A DNA stretch of 64,000 bases from Arabidopsis thaliana (taxonomy: Eukaryota; Streptophyta; Magnoliopsida; Brassicales; Brassicaceae). The translations under genes were made by a program, and so were the position numbers. Positions 46,421 to 59,261 of the stretch are shown in pieces (the first letter of the stretch is position 1; each line of letters starts with the position of its first letter). The notes beneath the pieces are model-generated. The model ran no database searches, was not told the origin of the DNA, and worked only from the letters and a program-made list of their open reading frames with translations. The stretch covers positions 16,995,261 through 17,059,260 of the forward strand of contig NC_003074.8 in the NCBI RefSeq assembly GCF_000001735.4, in the 5' to 3' direction.

Positions 46421-46850
46421 CTAGGCTATGCATCTTTACTTGTGATATAGTTACTTGGTGAGAGGGGTGCTTCAATTTTTGTTTTGAGATATCTTAACTA
46501 AATAAAAGACATATGTAGTAATCTTTTTATCTTGCAATTTGTCTTTTATTTGAACTTGTTGTTTTGGAATTTGCTCAGTTACAAGCCAGATTCTTAGGCT
46601 AATTCTTCTTGGGAACAAAATCAGAGCCAATAAATGACTATTGCTATAGTAGCAACAAAGTAAGTAATTTGTCCCTGGTTGATTTTGTGCATGATGAACA
46701 AGTGGGACCGCAAGCTGGTGCGATAATCACACAAACTTGATAAATTAAAGAAATTATCAGAAAGATAGACAGAAGGAGATTTGTAGACCTAATTTCTTGT
46801 TTCATAAACAATTTCTTGTGAAATTTTATACCATTTTTGTTTTTGACAAA
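46421..46850. other. 3' flank of the AT3G46350-like gene
   Basis: Contains segments (46690-46810) matching 36890-37020, the flank of the previous kinase. No gene. Confidence 0.5.
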
Positions 46851-47950
46851 ATTACAAAGAAGAATAGAAGCAGAGCAAAGGAATCTACAGAAAATTAAAG
46901 AACAACATTACAACTCTACTTGTAAAGGATCGCGGCTGAGTGATCAAGGCCAAGTTAGGAGGAGAAACACCGATTCTGAGTCCACGAAGCTCGGAAATTT
47001 GCGTTGTTGCCGCAGTACCGAAGCATTGGAATCTTCATCCTAGTTGCCACGAGCATGACTATCCAAGGTCCGTCCACAAGACCTCAAACATAGAAGCCTA
47101 TAGCTTCTCCAAGAATTAACGCAAAAACGAACAAGCAAACATGGGCTAATACACTAGCTCAACGAGAAGTGATGCCACTAAGACCTATTAACCGCCTCTA
47201 TTCACCTCAACTAACCTTGCCAATGCACCAAGAAGCTAACTATTCACAACAAGAACAGAAACTAACAACACCTTAACAACAAAACTCGACCTTAGAACAA
47301 CCGGAGATGATGCGTCAGGGACAAAGACAAAAGGACATGGAGAAGCCATGACCATTGCTGAAGAAGCTACCACCCTTAACAGCCCACCAAAGGAGGAGAC
47401 ACATTGACCACCATAAAACAGAAACCCCAATGCCTCTGATCACAACGAACAAACCTAATGAGAAAAATTGACCCCAAGGTTTGCCTCCAAAGGGGAAGCC
47501 CGCCGGATCCAGACACAACACCACCGGAGTTTGGGAAAAATAAGGAAGAGAGACCCGAGAAGAGAAGACCGTCTCACCATATGCTTACCGGAGAACCCAA
47601 CACACAAGAGGGACACAACGATATCTGAAGAATCACGGTGATGCACCACCACAATCTCAGATCGAGTGAAAGATCCCGCCGCTAGGAGAAAACCGCTGCA
47701 ATAGACGCCTCACCGAAGCCACAACCATAACCGAAGAGAGACACGCCGCACGAGGACAGATCTGTAGCCAAGCTCACCGGAGAAGGATCCTGAAACAGCA
47801 CCGTCAACAAGCACCAAATTCAAGAGCTCACCGGAAAAATCAGGCGAACTGTCCCTTGCGTCGAGCGTAGCGAGACCTCTCGACGCTTCACCACCATGCT
47901 AGCCAAGGGTTGGAAACCACCGAATTGCTAGTCATGTGGTATACTTACTA
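46850..47950 (-). mobile_element. Probable retroposon (LINE- or Sadhu-like), unclassified
   Basis: This 1.1-kb block is markedly less AT-rich than its surroundings. On the minus strand it starts in CCGGTGAGCTC- and GGATCC-rich sequence like the leaders of Arabidopsis LINE-type elements and ends in CTTTGTAATTTTGTC followed by an A-rich AAAAACAAAAA. Only short open frames (60-70 codons) are present. I see no clear target duplication. It may be a non-autonomous retroposon; a decayed gene cannot be excluded. Confidence 0.45.
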
Positions 47951-49234
47951 CGAAAGGATGCGAGTAAGACACCTAACTTGTCGGAGAAGTTACAACTCTT
48001 ATCAACGGTAATGTAGAGTAGTTACGTGAACATGTATATAAGTGTGTGACTTGTCTTAATAAAATAACAAGTTTCAGTTTAATATCGCTCTCTCGTGTCT
48101 CTCTCATTCTCGCCCATGTCTTTTTTATTAGTTAGTTAAGAAACAGAACACTAGTTATATGTTCTCCTTCTCTTGCAACAAGTGAAACACCTGTTGTCAG
48201 ATTCATCTAAGCTGACTTCAAATTCCATATGAGAACTCATTGAACTTGGTACTATCAGAGTGATTGTAAATTTTATAGAAAATTCTGGAAATCTGAGGAA
48301 TTGGTTCCATAAACATGATATAGATAGAGTACCTAATTAATACGAACAAGGATACTCACAAGTATCCACCGTGGAACTCGAATGGTTTAAATTTTGCAAC
48401 AAGGTTTATTAGTGTTATGAGTTTTTTTTTTTTTTTTTTACGACAATTATGGGGTTAGTGCTTTAAATGGGGGTTTGCATAATTTTAAGAATGTTTAGTG
48501 ACTAAAAGTTTTACATTATGAATTTTATTGACGCACTCGAAAATTCTGAAATTATTAAGAGTAGCCTCATATAGATTTACGTAATTAATTGGATGCATTT
48601 AGAATTTGTTTTGAAAACTTTTTGAATTTACGATCTTAGAACGAACTTTATATATACCTCGCTTCAAACGCTGGTTCAATTGCCAGCTAAGGCACCGTCT
48701 CAAATCACTGCTGCAGTCACCGTCTGACCGTATCGGTCTCACTCTGGCGAATCAAAAGCTTCAGCGTCGTCAAAGCTGTTAACATTTCCTTTTCTTAGGC
48801 CTAAATGGTTAATTCAAATCAATTTTAATGAATTCAAAGTTTTATTTGGAAAGTTAGCAAAATATTGGATTTTGTTTGACTTTCTATCATTGTTTATAAA
48901 GTGTATTTTATATATTTTAGGCCGTTGCTCGCTTGCAGAGGCGACTATAAGGCCAATCATGCAAAAAATACGTTTATGGCCGCTAATAATTATATAATTT
49001 TGGCAAATTCTAATGTAAACATCTTGTGCCCTAGTATATAAAACTTTAGTTATTGTGTCATTGTTTTCTATTGTTTTAGGTTAGTGAGTAAAAAGAAGAA
49101 CGAAGATTGTAACACGTATCGTGAAATTCAGAACAGTAGAAAGTGATCGACATCACGTAACTCGTACGTTGAACATGAAGTCATGCATCATTATAAAGTC
49201 GTATACATTTTTTTTTTCCTTGTGTTTATATTTT
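47951..49234. other. Intergenic, decayed repeats
   Basis: Contains a T-tract at 48421-48439 and a patch resembling a primer-binding site (TGGTACTATCAGAG near 48247), perhaps from an old LTR element. 48690-48790 and 48920-48965 are locally GC-richer without an open frame. Nothing firm. Confidence 0.4.
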
Positions 49235-50700
49235 TTTGGGATTTGCAAAATTATTCTTTTTATATTATTTTTTGTAATAATATTCTTATTTATTGTCTAT
49301 TTTTAAAAATACTATTTTTCTTGAATAAAATGACCAAATTACCTTGATTCAATGATAACATGTAATTAAAAACTAAAACTTTTTCACTAAATGCATTTAA
49401 AATCATTTTAAAACTTTTAACAATGACCAACCAAAAAATGCATTTAAATATTCTTGTAAATTTTTTAAAAAGCTTTGTAAAGTTGTAAAACACCTTTTAA
49501 AATCATTTTAAAACTTTTTAAAATCTTTATAAATTTTTTAAATACATATAAACACTTTAAAAACCTTTGTAAATCATTTTAAAACCTTTTACAATGGTTT
49601 TAAAAGATTTACAAGAGGTTTTAAAAGATTTTAAAAATCTTTTTAAAACTCTTATAAAGTTTTTATATCATTTTCTAACTCTAAAAAATTATTAATATTT
49701 TAAAACTCTTATGAACCCTTACAAAAGGTTTTTCAAAAATTTACAAGAGTTTTTAAAGATTTTAAAATCCTCGTAAATCATTTAAAAAGTCTTGTAAATC
49801 CTTTAAACCCATTGTAAACCATTTAAAAATCTTTTAGAAAATCTTGAAAACCGTTTAATAATTTTTGAACCATTTTAAAACTCTTGTCAACCCCTTACAA
49901 AAGGGTTTAAAAATACTTATCAGAGTTTTAAAACTCTTGTAAATCTTTGAAATACCCTTGTAAATCCTTTAATACCCTTGTAAACCATTTAAAGTTTTTT
50001 AAAAAACCCATGTAAACCCTGTAATAATTTTGAACTATTTTAAAACTCTTATGAACCTTTACATAAGGTTTTAAAAACATTTACAAGAGATTTTAAAGGG
50101 TTTGAAAACTCTTGTAAACCTTTAAAAAAACTTTTAAAAACCCTTGTAAATCCTTTAAAACCCTTGTGAACCATTTAAAAATCTTATAAAAACTATTGCA
50201 AACCCTTTAATAATTTTTGAACCATTTTCAAACTCTTGTGAACCTTTACAAAAAGTTTTAAAACGATTTACAAGAGTTTATAAAGGGTTTTAAAACCCTT
50301 GCAAATTCTTTAAAAATCTTTTTAAAATCCCTTTTAAATCATTTAAAACTCTTGTAAATAAATTTCCTACCAAAACTTATCTGCCAAATTGCTTTTTTTC
50401 AAAAACATTTTTCCACAAAAAAAAAGAAAATTGTTAGGAAAATGTTTTTTGCCGGAAAATTTTGTGTAGGAAACTTTTTGTGGGAAATTTATTTTCGAAA
50501 TATTGTAGACCCGAAAAATCAATATTTCATTTTGTTAACCTATAACATTTTCTAAATATGGGTAAAATGATCATTAAAAATTAAAAGAGGGTATAAATGA
50601 AAATGACAAACTGGAAACGGCATGATTGAAAAAAGAAAGTGTTGAAATGATATTCTTAGCAATTATTCTATTTTTTCTGAGGGTCGGATAATTTGTAGAA
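49235..50700. repeat. AT-rich array of TTTTAAAA/TTGTAAA motifs, possible MULE interior
   Basis: Between about 49440 and 50360 the sequence is a degenerate array of short units of the type TTTAAAACTCTTGTAAACC and their complements, so either strand can fold extensively. The outer parts (GGGATTTGCAAAATTATTC near 49239, GGTCGGATAATTTG near 50682 read inverted) resemble Mutator-like termini, suggesting the array is the core of such an element. No coding sequence. Confidence 0.5.
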
Positions 50701-53700
50701 AATTCTAAGAATTATGCCAAATATTGTTCATTTTTTATGGTAGCAAATGCCACTTGTTTTTGCTTTCTAAGGTACCACAACCTACAACCCATCATAAAAT
50801 GACCGATTTACCCTTCACCAATATCATATATGTATATAACAAATACAAAAATTAATTATATATAGAAAAATATCACTCGATATGCTCAGAAGACTTGATA
50901 ATTAACTCTCTTCAATTTTCATTGTTCCATCACTACTGTTAACTTTTTTTTACGTATGTACCCCTATAATATCAATTTATTCAATTATAGATTGTAAAGT
51001 GATATTATTGCATACGGTAGGAGAAGATTTTATGTAGATATTGTTTTGGGAGTTGTATTTTTTTTATTTATGTTTTTTTTTTCTTTCCCACCTAGCGATC
51101 AGTCATCTTTTTTGATCCTATGAAGAAGAAAGGTTATCGCGATACTAAATGTTATCAGAACGTGTTCGTAGTTTTGATTCTTATTGTAAAACACAAATGA
51201 ACAACATGTGGCATCGTCGTTATCGCGATACTAATGTTATCAGAATGTGTTCCTAATTTTGATTCTTGTTCTAAAACACAAATGAACAACATGTGGCATC
51301 GTCGTTATTATTTTAATTATCTGCTAGTAGTTGTATCGACTAACATTGTTACCATTTAAACTCGTAGTCTATTGTTTGTGAACTTTTTTAAAAACGTTAA
51401 CTAAAATGATATAGTATTTAGCCGAAACGAGATTATCCTGATACTAATGGTAGCGGATAGAAGCTTATCGCGATACGGGTTGTTACCAAAAAGTGTTTAT
51501 TAGTTTTGATTCTTTGTGTAAAACAGAAGAAGACAACTTGTGGTATCGTCGTTATTATTTTTCTTATCTAATAGAAGTTATATCGACTAACATTGTTACC
51601 ATTTAAATTCATAGGCTATTGTTTGCGGATTAGTTATAAAAAGCTACAAACAAATATGCTCGCGTTTAGGGGATAAGAGATTTTCGTGATTTATTATTAT
51701 AACGTGTTACTAGCTTTGATTCTTGTTGTAAAACACAAAGGGACAACATGTGGCATCGTAGTTATTATCTTAATTATCTACTAGTAGTTATATCGACTAA
51801 TATTGTTACTATTTAAACTCGTAGTCTATTGATTGTGGACTTTCTTTATAAAGTTAACGGAAATATCATCGTGTTTAGTAGATACGAGATTATCGCGAGA
51901 CCACATAGTTTCTATTTAAACTCATGGTTTATTGTTTGAGGATTATTTTTAAAGGCCATACATATCAATAATGATTACAATATCTTTATATTTTTAATGT
52001 CGGCGGGAGATATCTTCCAGGATATCTTTACCATGCAACATCTATGCTATAACTATATTTTGGTTTTATAGGGGAATTTTCGTCAGAAATTATGTTGGAG
52101 AAAAGAGATGATTAATTACTCAGTTTTAATAATAAAAATAATTTTAAAGTTTTTTTTGAATTTTTTGTTGGTCAACGCCGGAGTCAATTAATCGATTTAC
52201 CGGAATTGTATGTCAATCGTGTTAACCACATGACGTTGTATAGTTTATATATGTGGCCATACAATATATTTATTTCATGTAGCTGAGTATACAATAGTGT
52301 AGTTGAAATGTGTGAATATGCATTCTCCTATACTTCATGTAGTTAGCAAACTTTTTTTCTAGATATTAATATAGCTCAAAATATATATATGTATATATAA
52401 TATGTCTCACACATGGCCCATATCGTGACAAGTTCTATAGTAACTATTTACACTTATTTTCCTTTTTATTTTTGAGCAATATTATTTTTCTTTTGGGCCT
52501 ATTCAAGTGGTTGACTAGTAATCAACGAGAAATAGTTACATATATGTTGCCCACAAATAGTAGTTACAAAAAAGTGTCTGCGAAGATCATTTTGTGTGAG
52601 TGACTATGAACAAATTGTCCATGAGCAATAATTGTAGACAAATTGTCTACAATGTTCATTTGTAGGCTAGATGTCTAAGATTAATAGTTAGGGTAATATT
52701 AATAGATAGCCAAATAAAACATACAAATTAAGAAAGTAGCAGAGAGAAAGTTTTATGTTGCAAAATAACCATAGACCCACGTTGTCGGAAGAAATGAAAT
52801 AACAAAGCTACCCTTCATTTGTTGTAAGATGAACAGTAAACGAAACACATCTGTGTAATTTTTCAAAATAGCATGTAACATTAAAATTTTACATGTTATA
52901 TTTAGTTTAAAAACATGCTATTTCAAAAAACGTCATGAATGTTTAAGAAAAAACATTGTTATGAAATTTTTTTACATGAACAGAATCTTAAAAAAAAAAA
53001 TTATATGTGATTTTAATAAAAACCATGTATTACTAAAAAATAAGAATATATTTTTAAAGAAATCACGTGTGATCTTAATAAAAAACGTGTATTACTAGAA
53101 AATATCATGATAAGAAAATATATTAAACTGAATAGAATGTTTTTTCCAAAAAATACCATGTGTTTTTATGAGTACTATATAATAAGAGAAAATAACAAGA
53201 TAAAAAGAGGATATTATGTTATCGCATGTATTTCAGAAAAAACCATGTTACAAAGAATATTTATGTAATAACATGTGTTCTCCAACATATTTCCGATAAG
53301 GTATTGTGACTCAAGGTTATTTTGTACATTCTTTTTGAATCCATAGTCATTTATTATAAATTCTCTAGTAGTTATTGATAAGTTTACCACAAGTGGATAA
53401 GTTGTAGACTTGTAGCCTCGTAGGCAACACCGAGGACTAGTGGACAAGTTATTCACCACATATCTTCTCAGTATGTTGTTTCGACAATGGACAACACTTC
53501 AAGTCCGCCAAATTTATTTTCAATATGTTGTTTCGAATATAGACAATAATGACATATTGTATACGAGTAGCAATTGTAGACTAATTATCTACGAATATTA
53601 GTTGTCCACCGTAAATGCAACCCAACATGTCCTCAAATATTTTCTTAAAAACTAATACTACAATTATATAAAGCAAAAAGGCATCAACGAGGAGAATGAC

Positions 53701-53800
53701 ATAATGTCGAGGGTATTTTTGTCTTCTTATACAATTCTTAAAATTATGTTTGGCATATTAAAAAGGAGAATCAATTTGGCATGTGATATTTTCCGCAAAT
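50701..53800. repeat. Second repeat field with TTATCGCGATAC units, possible decayed transposon
   Basis: Between 51130 and 51960 several units recur: TTTTGATTCTTGTTGTAAAAC at 51172, 51257, 51504 and 51715 (variants), followed by ACAACATGTGGCATCGTCGTTATTA, ATCGACTAACATTGTTACCA and TTATCGCGATAC. Unit spacing is uneven (85, 247, 211 bp). Around 52629-52651 there is a hairpin ATTGTAGACA-AAT-TGTCTACAAT. Outer sequences near 50700 and 53780 share GCCAAA-rich inverted similarity, hinting at a large degraded DNA transposon. No supported gene. Confidence 0.45.
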
Positions 53801-54311
53801 GTTACGTTGTAGTTAAAGTTGCATTTTAAACCAAATTTCCTAATTTGTATCTAAATCCGAAACCTTTTGGAGACTATTTCATCATTTGACTTTGCTTACA
53901 TGAAATGATGCAAACTATTGGAGTACCTACTGACCCAAGGGCTTCTGACACCTTTTTGAACGACTTAAATATCGGAACCATAAGTCAATGACCAATAGAA
54001 CGGCCACTTCCGTCTCTCTTTCTTATAATTTCTTCACCCGTCAAGTTGATAAGTTCTTTAAATAAACAAGACAAGTTGAATATTTCTGACCAAAAGAATA
54101 ACAAATAGAAAGTGTTGCCAACTAAAAACCGTATTTTTCTCATTTGTGAACTGACTTTCCTTTGTAGTACAAAAACATGTTCTCACGTTTTCACATTTCC
54201 GAGACGTGACTTGGTAAGCTCTTTTTCTTGAAATGTCCAAATGAGTTTTGTGCGGACAATGCTTATAAACTCCGGTTAGGGTTCATATTTTTCTTGTGAA
54301 TTTAAGAAAAT
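53801..54311 (+). promoter_or_regulatory. Promoter region of the last kinase
   Basis: 54160-54272 resembles the promoters at 31213 and 41006: ACATGTTCTCACG, CTTGAAATGTCCAAATGAG, TATA-like TTATAAA at 54263-54269, about 45 bp before the ATG at 54312. Confidence 0.5.
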
Positions 54312-57300
54312 ATGGAGAGTCATCATAGGTTTTTGTTGGTGGTACTGATATTAGTTTCCTCTAATATTCACCGTGTTCAAGCTCAAGCAGGTACCCACAC
54401 TAGCTTTTATGTTCAGCATATAGGATTTTGATATGCCGTTTGAAATGAAGGAAATATGAATGACCCATTTTTTTTTTCTTGATGAGCTGGTTTTATTTAT
54501 TTTAACCGTGTTTGTATTTGAATGTTTTGAAGTTGTTTAAAAAGAATTATTATTGCACCTATCTTCATTTTCATTTTGAAACACTTCAAATTAAGTTACG
54601 TCTGTCTGGGTTTAAGTTTTTTTTAAAAAGGATATGAACAATACGAAATCAAATAAAACATAAACGGTTAATTCGATGGACTGAAATAACCACCGCGAGT
54701 ATCAAAACCGAACAAAACAAACTAGTTATACTTGTAATATGGCAAATATAGTTTATATTAATAAGAGTGTTTTCACGCCCGATCCAGAAATCGTGCGGTC
54801 CGATCGGTTAACCCGCGATCCGGACACCTCTCCATGGTTTAGTGTTAACATCTTGTAATTTTAATACCAAAAAACAACCACAAAAATCTGCCATTAACTC
54901 GTGATCTGGTGAACCGGTTCAACCGACCGGGTTTGAATTTAACAAAATTCATTTAATTTTTTGTTTTTTGGAATAAAATATAGGAGTTTAGTGTATTCAA
55001 TGTTCAGTTATTTTAAGAACTTTTTCTAGTTCTTCCTTTTCTCAATCATCATGAAGACACTAATCCTTAAAAGTTAAATGGTATCAACAACTTAAGAGCT
55101 AGATTGTTTTACAATTAAACTACTTTCGTTTTTAATTTGAAATATTAGATATTTCGATAATAATATCTACAAATTTACTCCATATAATTTAAGGAAATTT
55201 ATCATAGTGACCTATATTTTGTGTTTTATTACTAGAATGACATGCCAAAAATATGGGTTATATGTGTAATATTTATGTCTAAAATGCCCTTGTTTTGCTT
55301 TGTAGAATAAAATAATATTATAAGAATGCCATTAATAAAAACATTTATTTTTAAAAAAACTAAAATTTATTTACGATATTGCTACTCTGTCTTTTTACTA
55401 GATTTTGATAAATTTGTTGCTCTGGTTGCGACAATTTTGTTTTGGACCACATATTTTTTGGTCCACCATAGATTTTGTTTGACAGGCTTTTTTGTACCAC
55501 AAACTTCTTTGAATATTTGAAGCATCTTGATGATTTTTTTTCGGGACAGATTTGTTTTATGTAGTCTCCCTAGATTTTTTTTCTAAAACTTTAATATCTT
55601 GAATGGTTGTGTAAGATACCTGCCACATATTTGTTTTTGAGCAGCAATTTTTTTATTGTGTTGGCAACATCTTGTTTTATTTAAACAAAAAAATACCGTT
55701 TAATAAAAAAAAATAAACCAAAGAAATGATTTATAATGAGGATAGATTTGTTTTATGTAATCACATACTTTATAAACTAGTCTATAAATCTGGCATTTTC
55801 GATTCACATAATGAATAACAGATTTGTTTTTAATCATGCTATTTATATTTTTCGGATCCAAAGCATAACATATTTTCTCATATCATATTATGCCCGATTT
55901 AATTATGACTAGAATAATTTTTTTAGTGATGACGGACTTTTCGTTAGCAGATTTGTTTTTAAAATTTTGATACATCTAGTTTCATGAGACTTATTATATA
56001 GCCTCTAGTAAAACTAAAGTACAACACAACTCCAAATCTTACCGTTTTGATTGTATGTTTACACTAGTTTGATTGCATTTGGTTACGACACATTTTTACT
56101 AGATCCAACAGATTTGTTAAGTTTAAATATCAAAATTCTTTATTTATTTATTTAAAAGGAATTTAATTAAAAACGTGATTAAAAGTTAGTTAGTCTTTCT
56201 ACATAAAATTCGGGTTTGTATTATAGTTATTTACTTGGATTAGGAGTCATTTGTCATTTATGCTAAGATTTTAGTCAATCTGGATAAATCTCAATACTCC
56301 TATCTAGAAGTTTATCTAGTAATACTAGAAGTTTGACCTTGAATTTATGAGTTCAATGGGTTGAACCTGGTCGCTGGTTTAATGGTATCTCTCTTTTTCC
56401 TTTTGAGATAGAAGAAAAGAGACGAGAAAAAATTTGATACCATCAGTTCTGATTTTTTCATTTTATTTTTGGTTTAATTACTATTAACCTTTTTATTTAT
56501 CTCTTTAAACAGGGTTCATCAGTTTTGATTGTGGGTTATCGCCGGATGAACAGTCTCCTTATAATGAGGAAACTGGATTACAGTTCTTATCAGATTCAAG
56601 TGTCATCCAAAGTGGACAAATTGGTAAAATTGATGCAAGTGTGGAGTGGAAGTACCCAAAGTCACAGACAACGTTGAGATACTTTCCAGACGGAATGCGA
56701 AACTGTTACAATCTTAGTGTGCATAAAGAAACAAAGTATTTGATTAGGGTTACAAGTAACTATGGAAATTACGATGGTCGTAACGAACCTCCTAGATTTG
56801 ATTTGTACTTAGGCCCTAACTTCTGGGTAACAATAGATTTGGGGAAGCATGTAAATGGTGATACATGGAAGGAGATTATTCATATCCCAAAGTCAAACTC
56901 TCTAGATGTGTGTCTTATCAAAACAGGTACAACAACGCCAATTATATCGACCTTGGAACTAAGGTCTCTACCAAAGTATAGTTACAACGCAATATCAGGT
57001 TCTTTGAAGTCGACACTGAGGGCATTCCTAAGCGAATCAACAGAAGTTATAAGGTACGTCACCATTAAATTGATATTAAGGTTTTTTGACTCGTTCCATC
57101 GTCCATTGTTAATAATACAAGATTGTGTTGAAGCTCAGGTACCCAAATGATTTCTACGATCGGATGTGGGTTCCACATTTTGAGACGGAATGGAAGCAAA
57201 TTTCTACCAATCTCAAAGTGAACAGCTCCAATGGTTATCTTCTGCCACAGGATGTGCTCATGACCGCCGCAATACCTGTGAATACTAGTGCACGATTGAG

Positions 57301-59205
57301 TTTTACCGAGAATCTTGAGTTCCCTCATGATGAACTTTACCTGTACTTCCACTTCTCTGAGGTCCAAGTCTTACAGGCCAACCAGAGTAGAGAGTTCAGC
57401 ATTTTGTGGAACGGAATGGTTATTTACCCAGATTTTATCCCTGACTATCTTGGTGCCGCCACTGTGTACAACCCGTCACCATCTCTTTGTGAAGTAGGGA
57501 AATGCTTATTAGAGCTTGAAAGAACTCAGAAATCAACTCTCCCGCCTCTCCTTAACGCCATTGAAGTTTTCACAGTGATGAATTTTCCACAGTCTGAGAC
57601 AAACGATGATGATGGTACTTTTTTTCTTCTTCTTAATGGTAGTTAAGTATTGTATGGGGAATGTGGTCTAAATCCAATTAACCTGTTTGTCGGGAAATTT
57701 TATGACAGTAATTGCTATAACAAAGATCAAAGACACACACAGATTGAATAGAACCTCCTGGCAAGGAGATCCATGCGTCCCTCAACTGTTTTCGTGGGCC
57801 GGTCTAAGTTGCATTGACACGAATGTATCTACCCCACCAAGAATCATTTCCCTGTAAGACCTCTATAACACAATCACTCTTTAGACTTGTGAGAAAAACT
57901 TGTCTAACTAAACTTATACTTGTTTATTTTTCTTCTTGTTTGGACTTATACACAGAAACTTGTCTTCAAGTGGGTTAACAGGAAACATAGCAACTGGAAT
58001 TCAAAATCTGACCAAACTGCAAAAGCTGTAAGTATGACCATTTAAAGAAAAATGTTATATACGTCCGTTACCTTTCTTATTGATTTCTTACAAACTTCAG
58101 GGACTTGTCAAATAACAATTTGACAGGAGTAGTGCCCGAATTTCTAGCTAACATGAAATCGTTGCTGTTCATGTAAGTTTCCCAAAAGGTTTTGGTGGTT
58201 TTTTTCCCATGGATCATCTTCACCTAAGTATGTAGATTTCTCTGGTTTTAACAGAGACTTGAGGAAGAACAAACTGAATGGTTCAATACCAAAGACTCTA
58301 CTTGATAGAAAAAAGAAAGGACTACAATTATTGTAAGAAGGAAATTCATCCACGCACATTTTAATTCAAGATCCATTGCCTTGTTAAATTCATCAAAACA
58401 CTAAAAGATCGATATATTATTTTTGTAGTGTTGATGGCGATGATGATAAGGGCGATGATAATAAGTGTTTATCCGGTTCATGTGTCCCAAAAATGAAATT
58501 CCCATTGATGATTGTTGCATTAGCGGTTTCTGCGGTTGTGGTCATTGCAGTGGTAATGATTCTCATTTTTCTGTTCAGAAAGAAAAAGAAATCAAGTTTA
58601 GGTATTTGCATAGACTCACCAAATATTAACTAACAAACTATACAATATAAATTAAAATGTCACTGATATTGTTGTTTCTCTACATATATCTATCCCCTTT
58701 TCTTGTTATGCCACAAATAGGTATTACGTCAGCTGCTATATCTGAAGAATCGATTGAGACGAAAAGGAGAAGGTTTACCTATTCTGAAGTTGTGGAAATG
58801 ACAAAAAACTTCCAAAAAACTCTAGGTGAAGGAGGGTTCGGAACCGTGTATTATGGTAATTTGAATGGTTCAGAGCAAGTAGCGGTTAAAGTACTCTCGC
58901 AATCATCATCACAGGGCTATAAACACTTCAAGGCAGAGGTATGATATGCCATAAATCGTCTATAGAATCGCACAAAATTTAAAAGAAATCATGATCTATA
59001 TAGATATATATTTAGCATCACGTTAAGCAAACATATTTTGTCATTGTTGGTCTATAGGTCGAACTTCTTTTAAGAGTTCACCACATAAATTTGGTGAGTC
59101 TTGTTGGATATTGCGATGAAAGAAATCACTTGGCCCTCATCTACGAATGCATGTCCAATGGAGACTTAAAAGATCATTTGTCAGGTGAAAGATGTATATA
59201 TGCAA

Positions 59206-59261
<56 letters not shown>

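Noticed and set aside
47236..47652. Overlapping minus-strand frames of 64-69 codons
   Set aside because: Short, in different frames, hydrophobic low-complexity, within a probable retroposon leader.
49440..50360. A CRISPR-like or regular tandem array
   Set aside because: Units are irregular in length and orientation with no constant repeat and spacer; also not expected in a plant genome.
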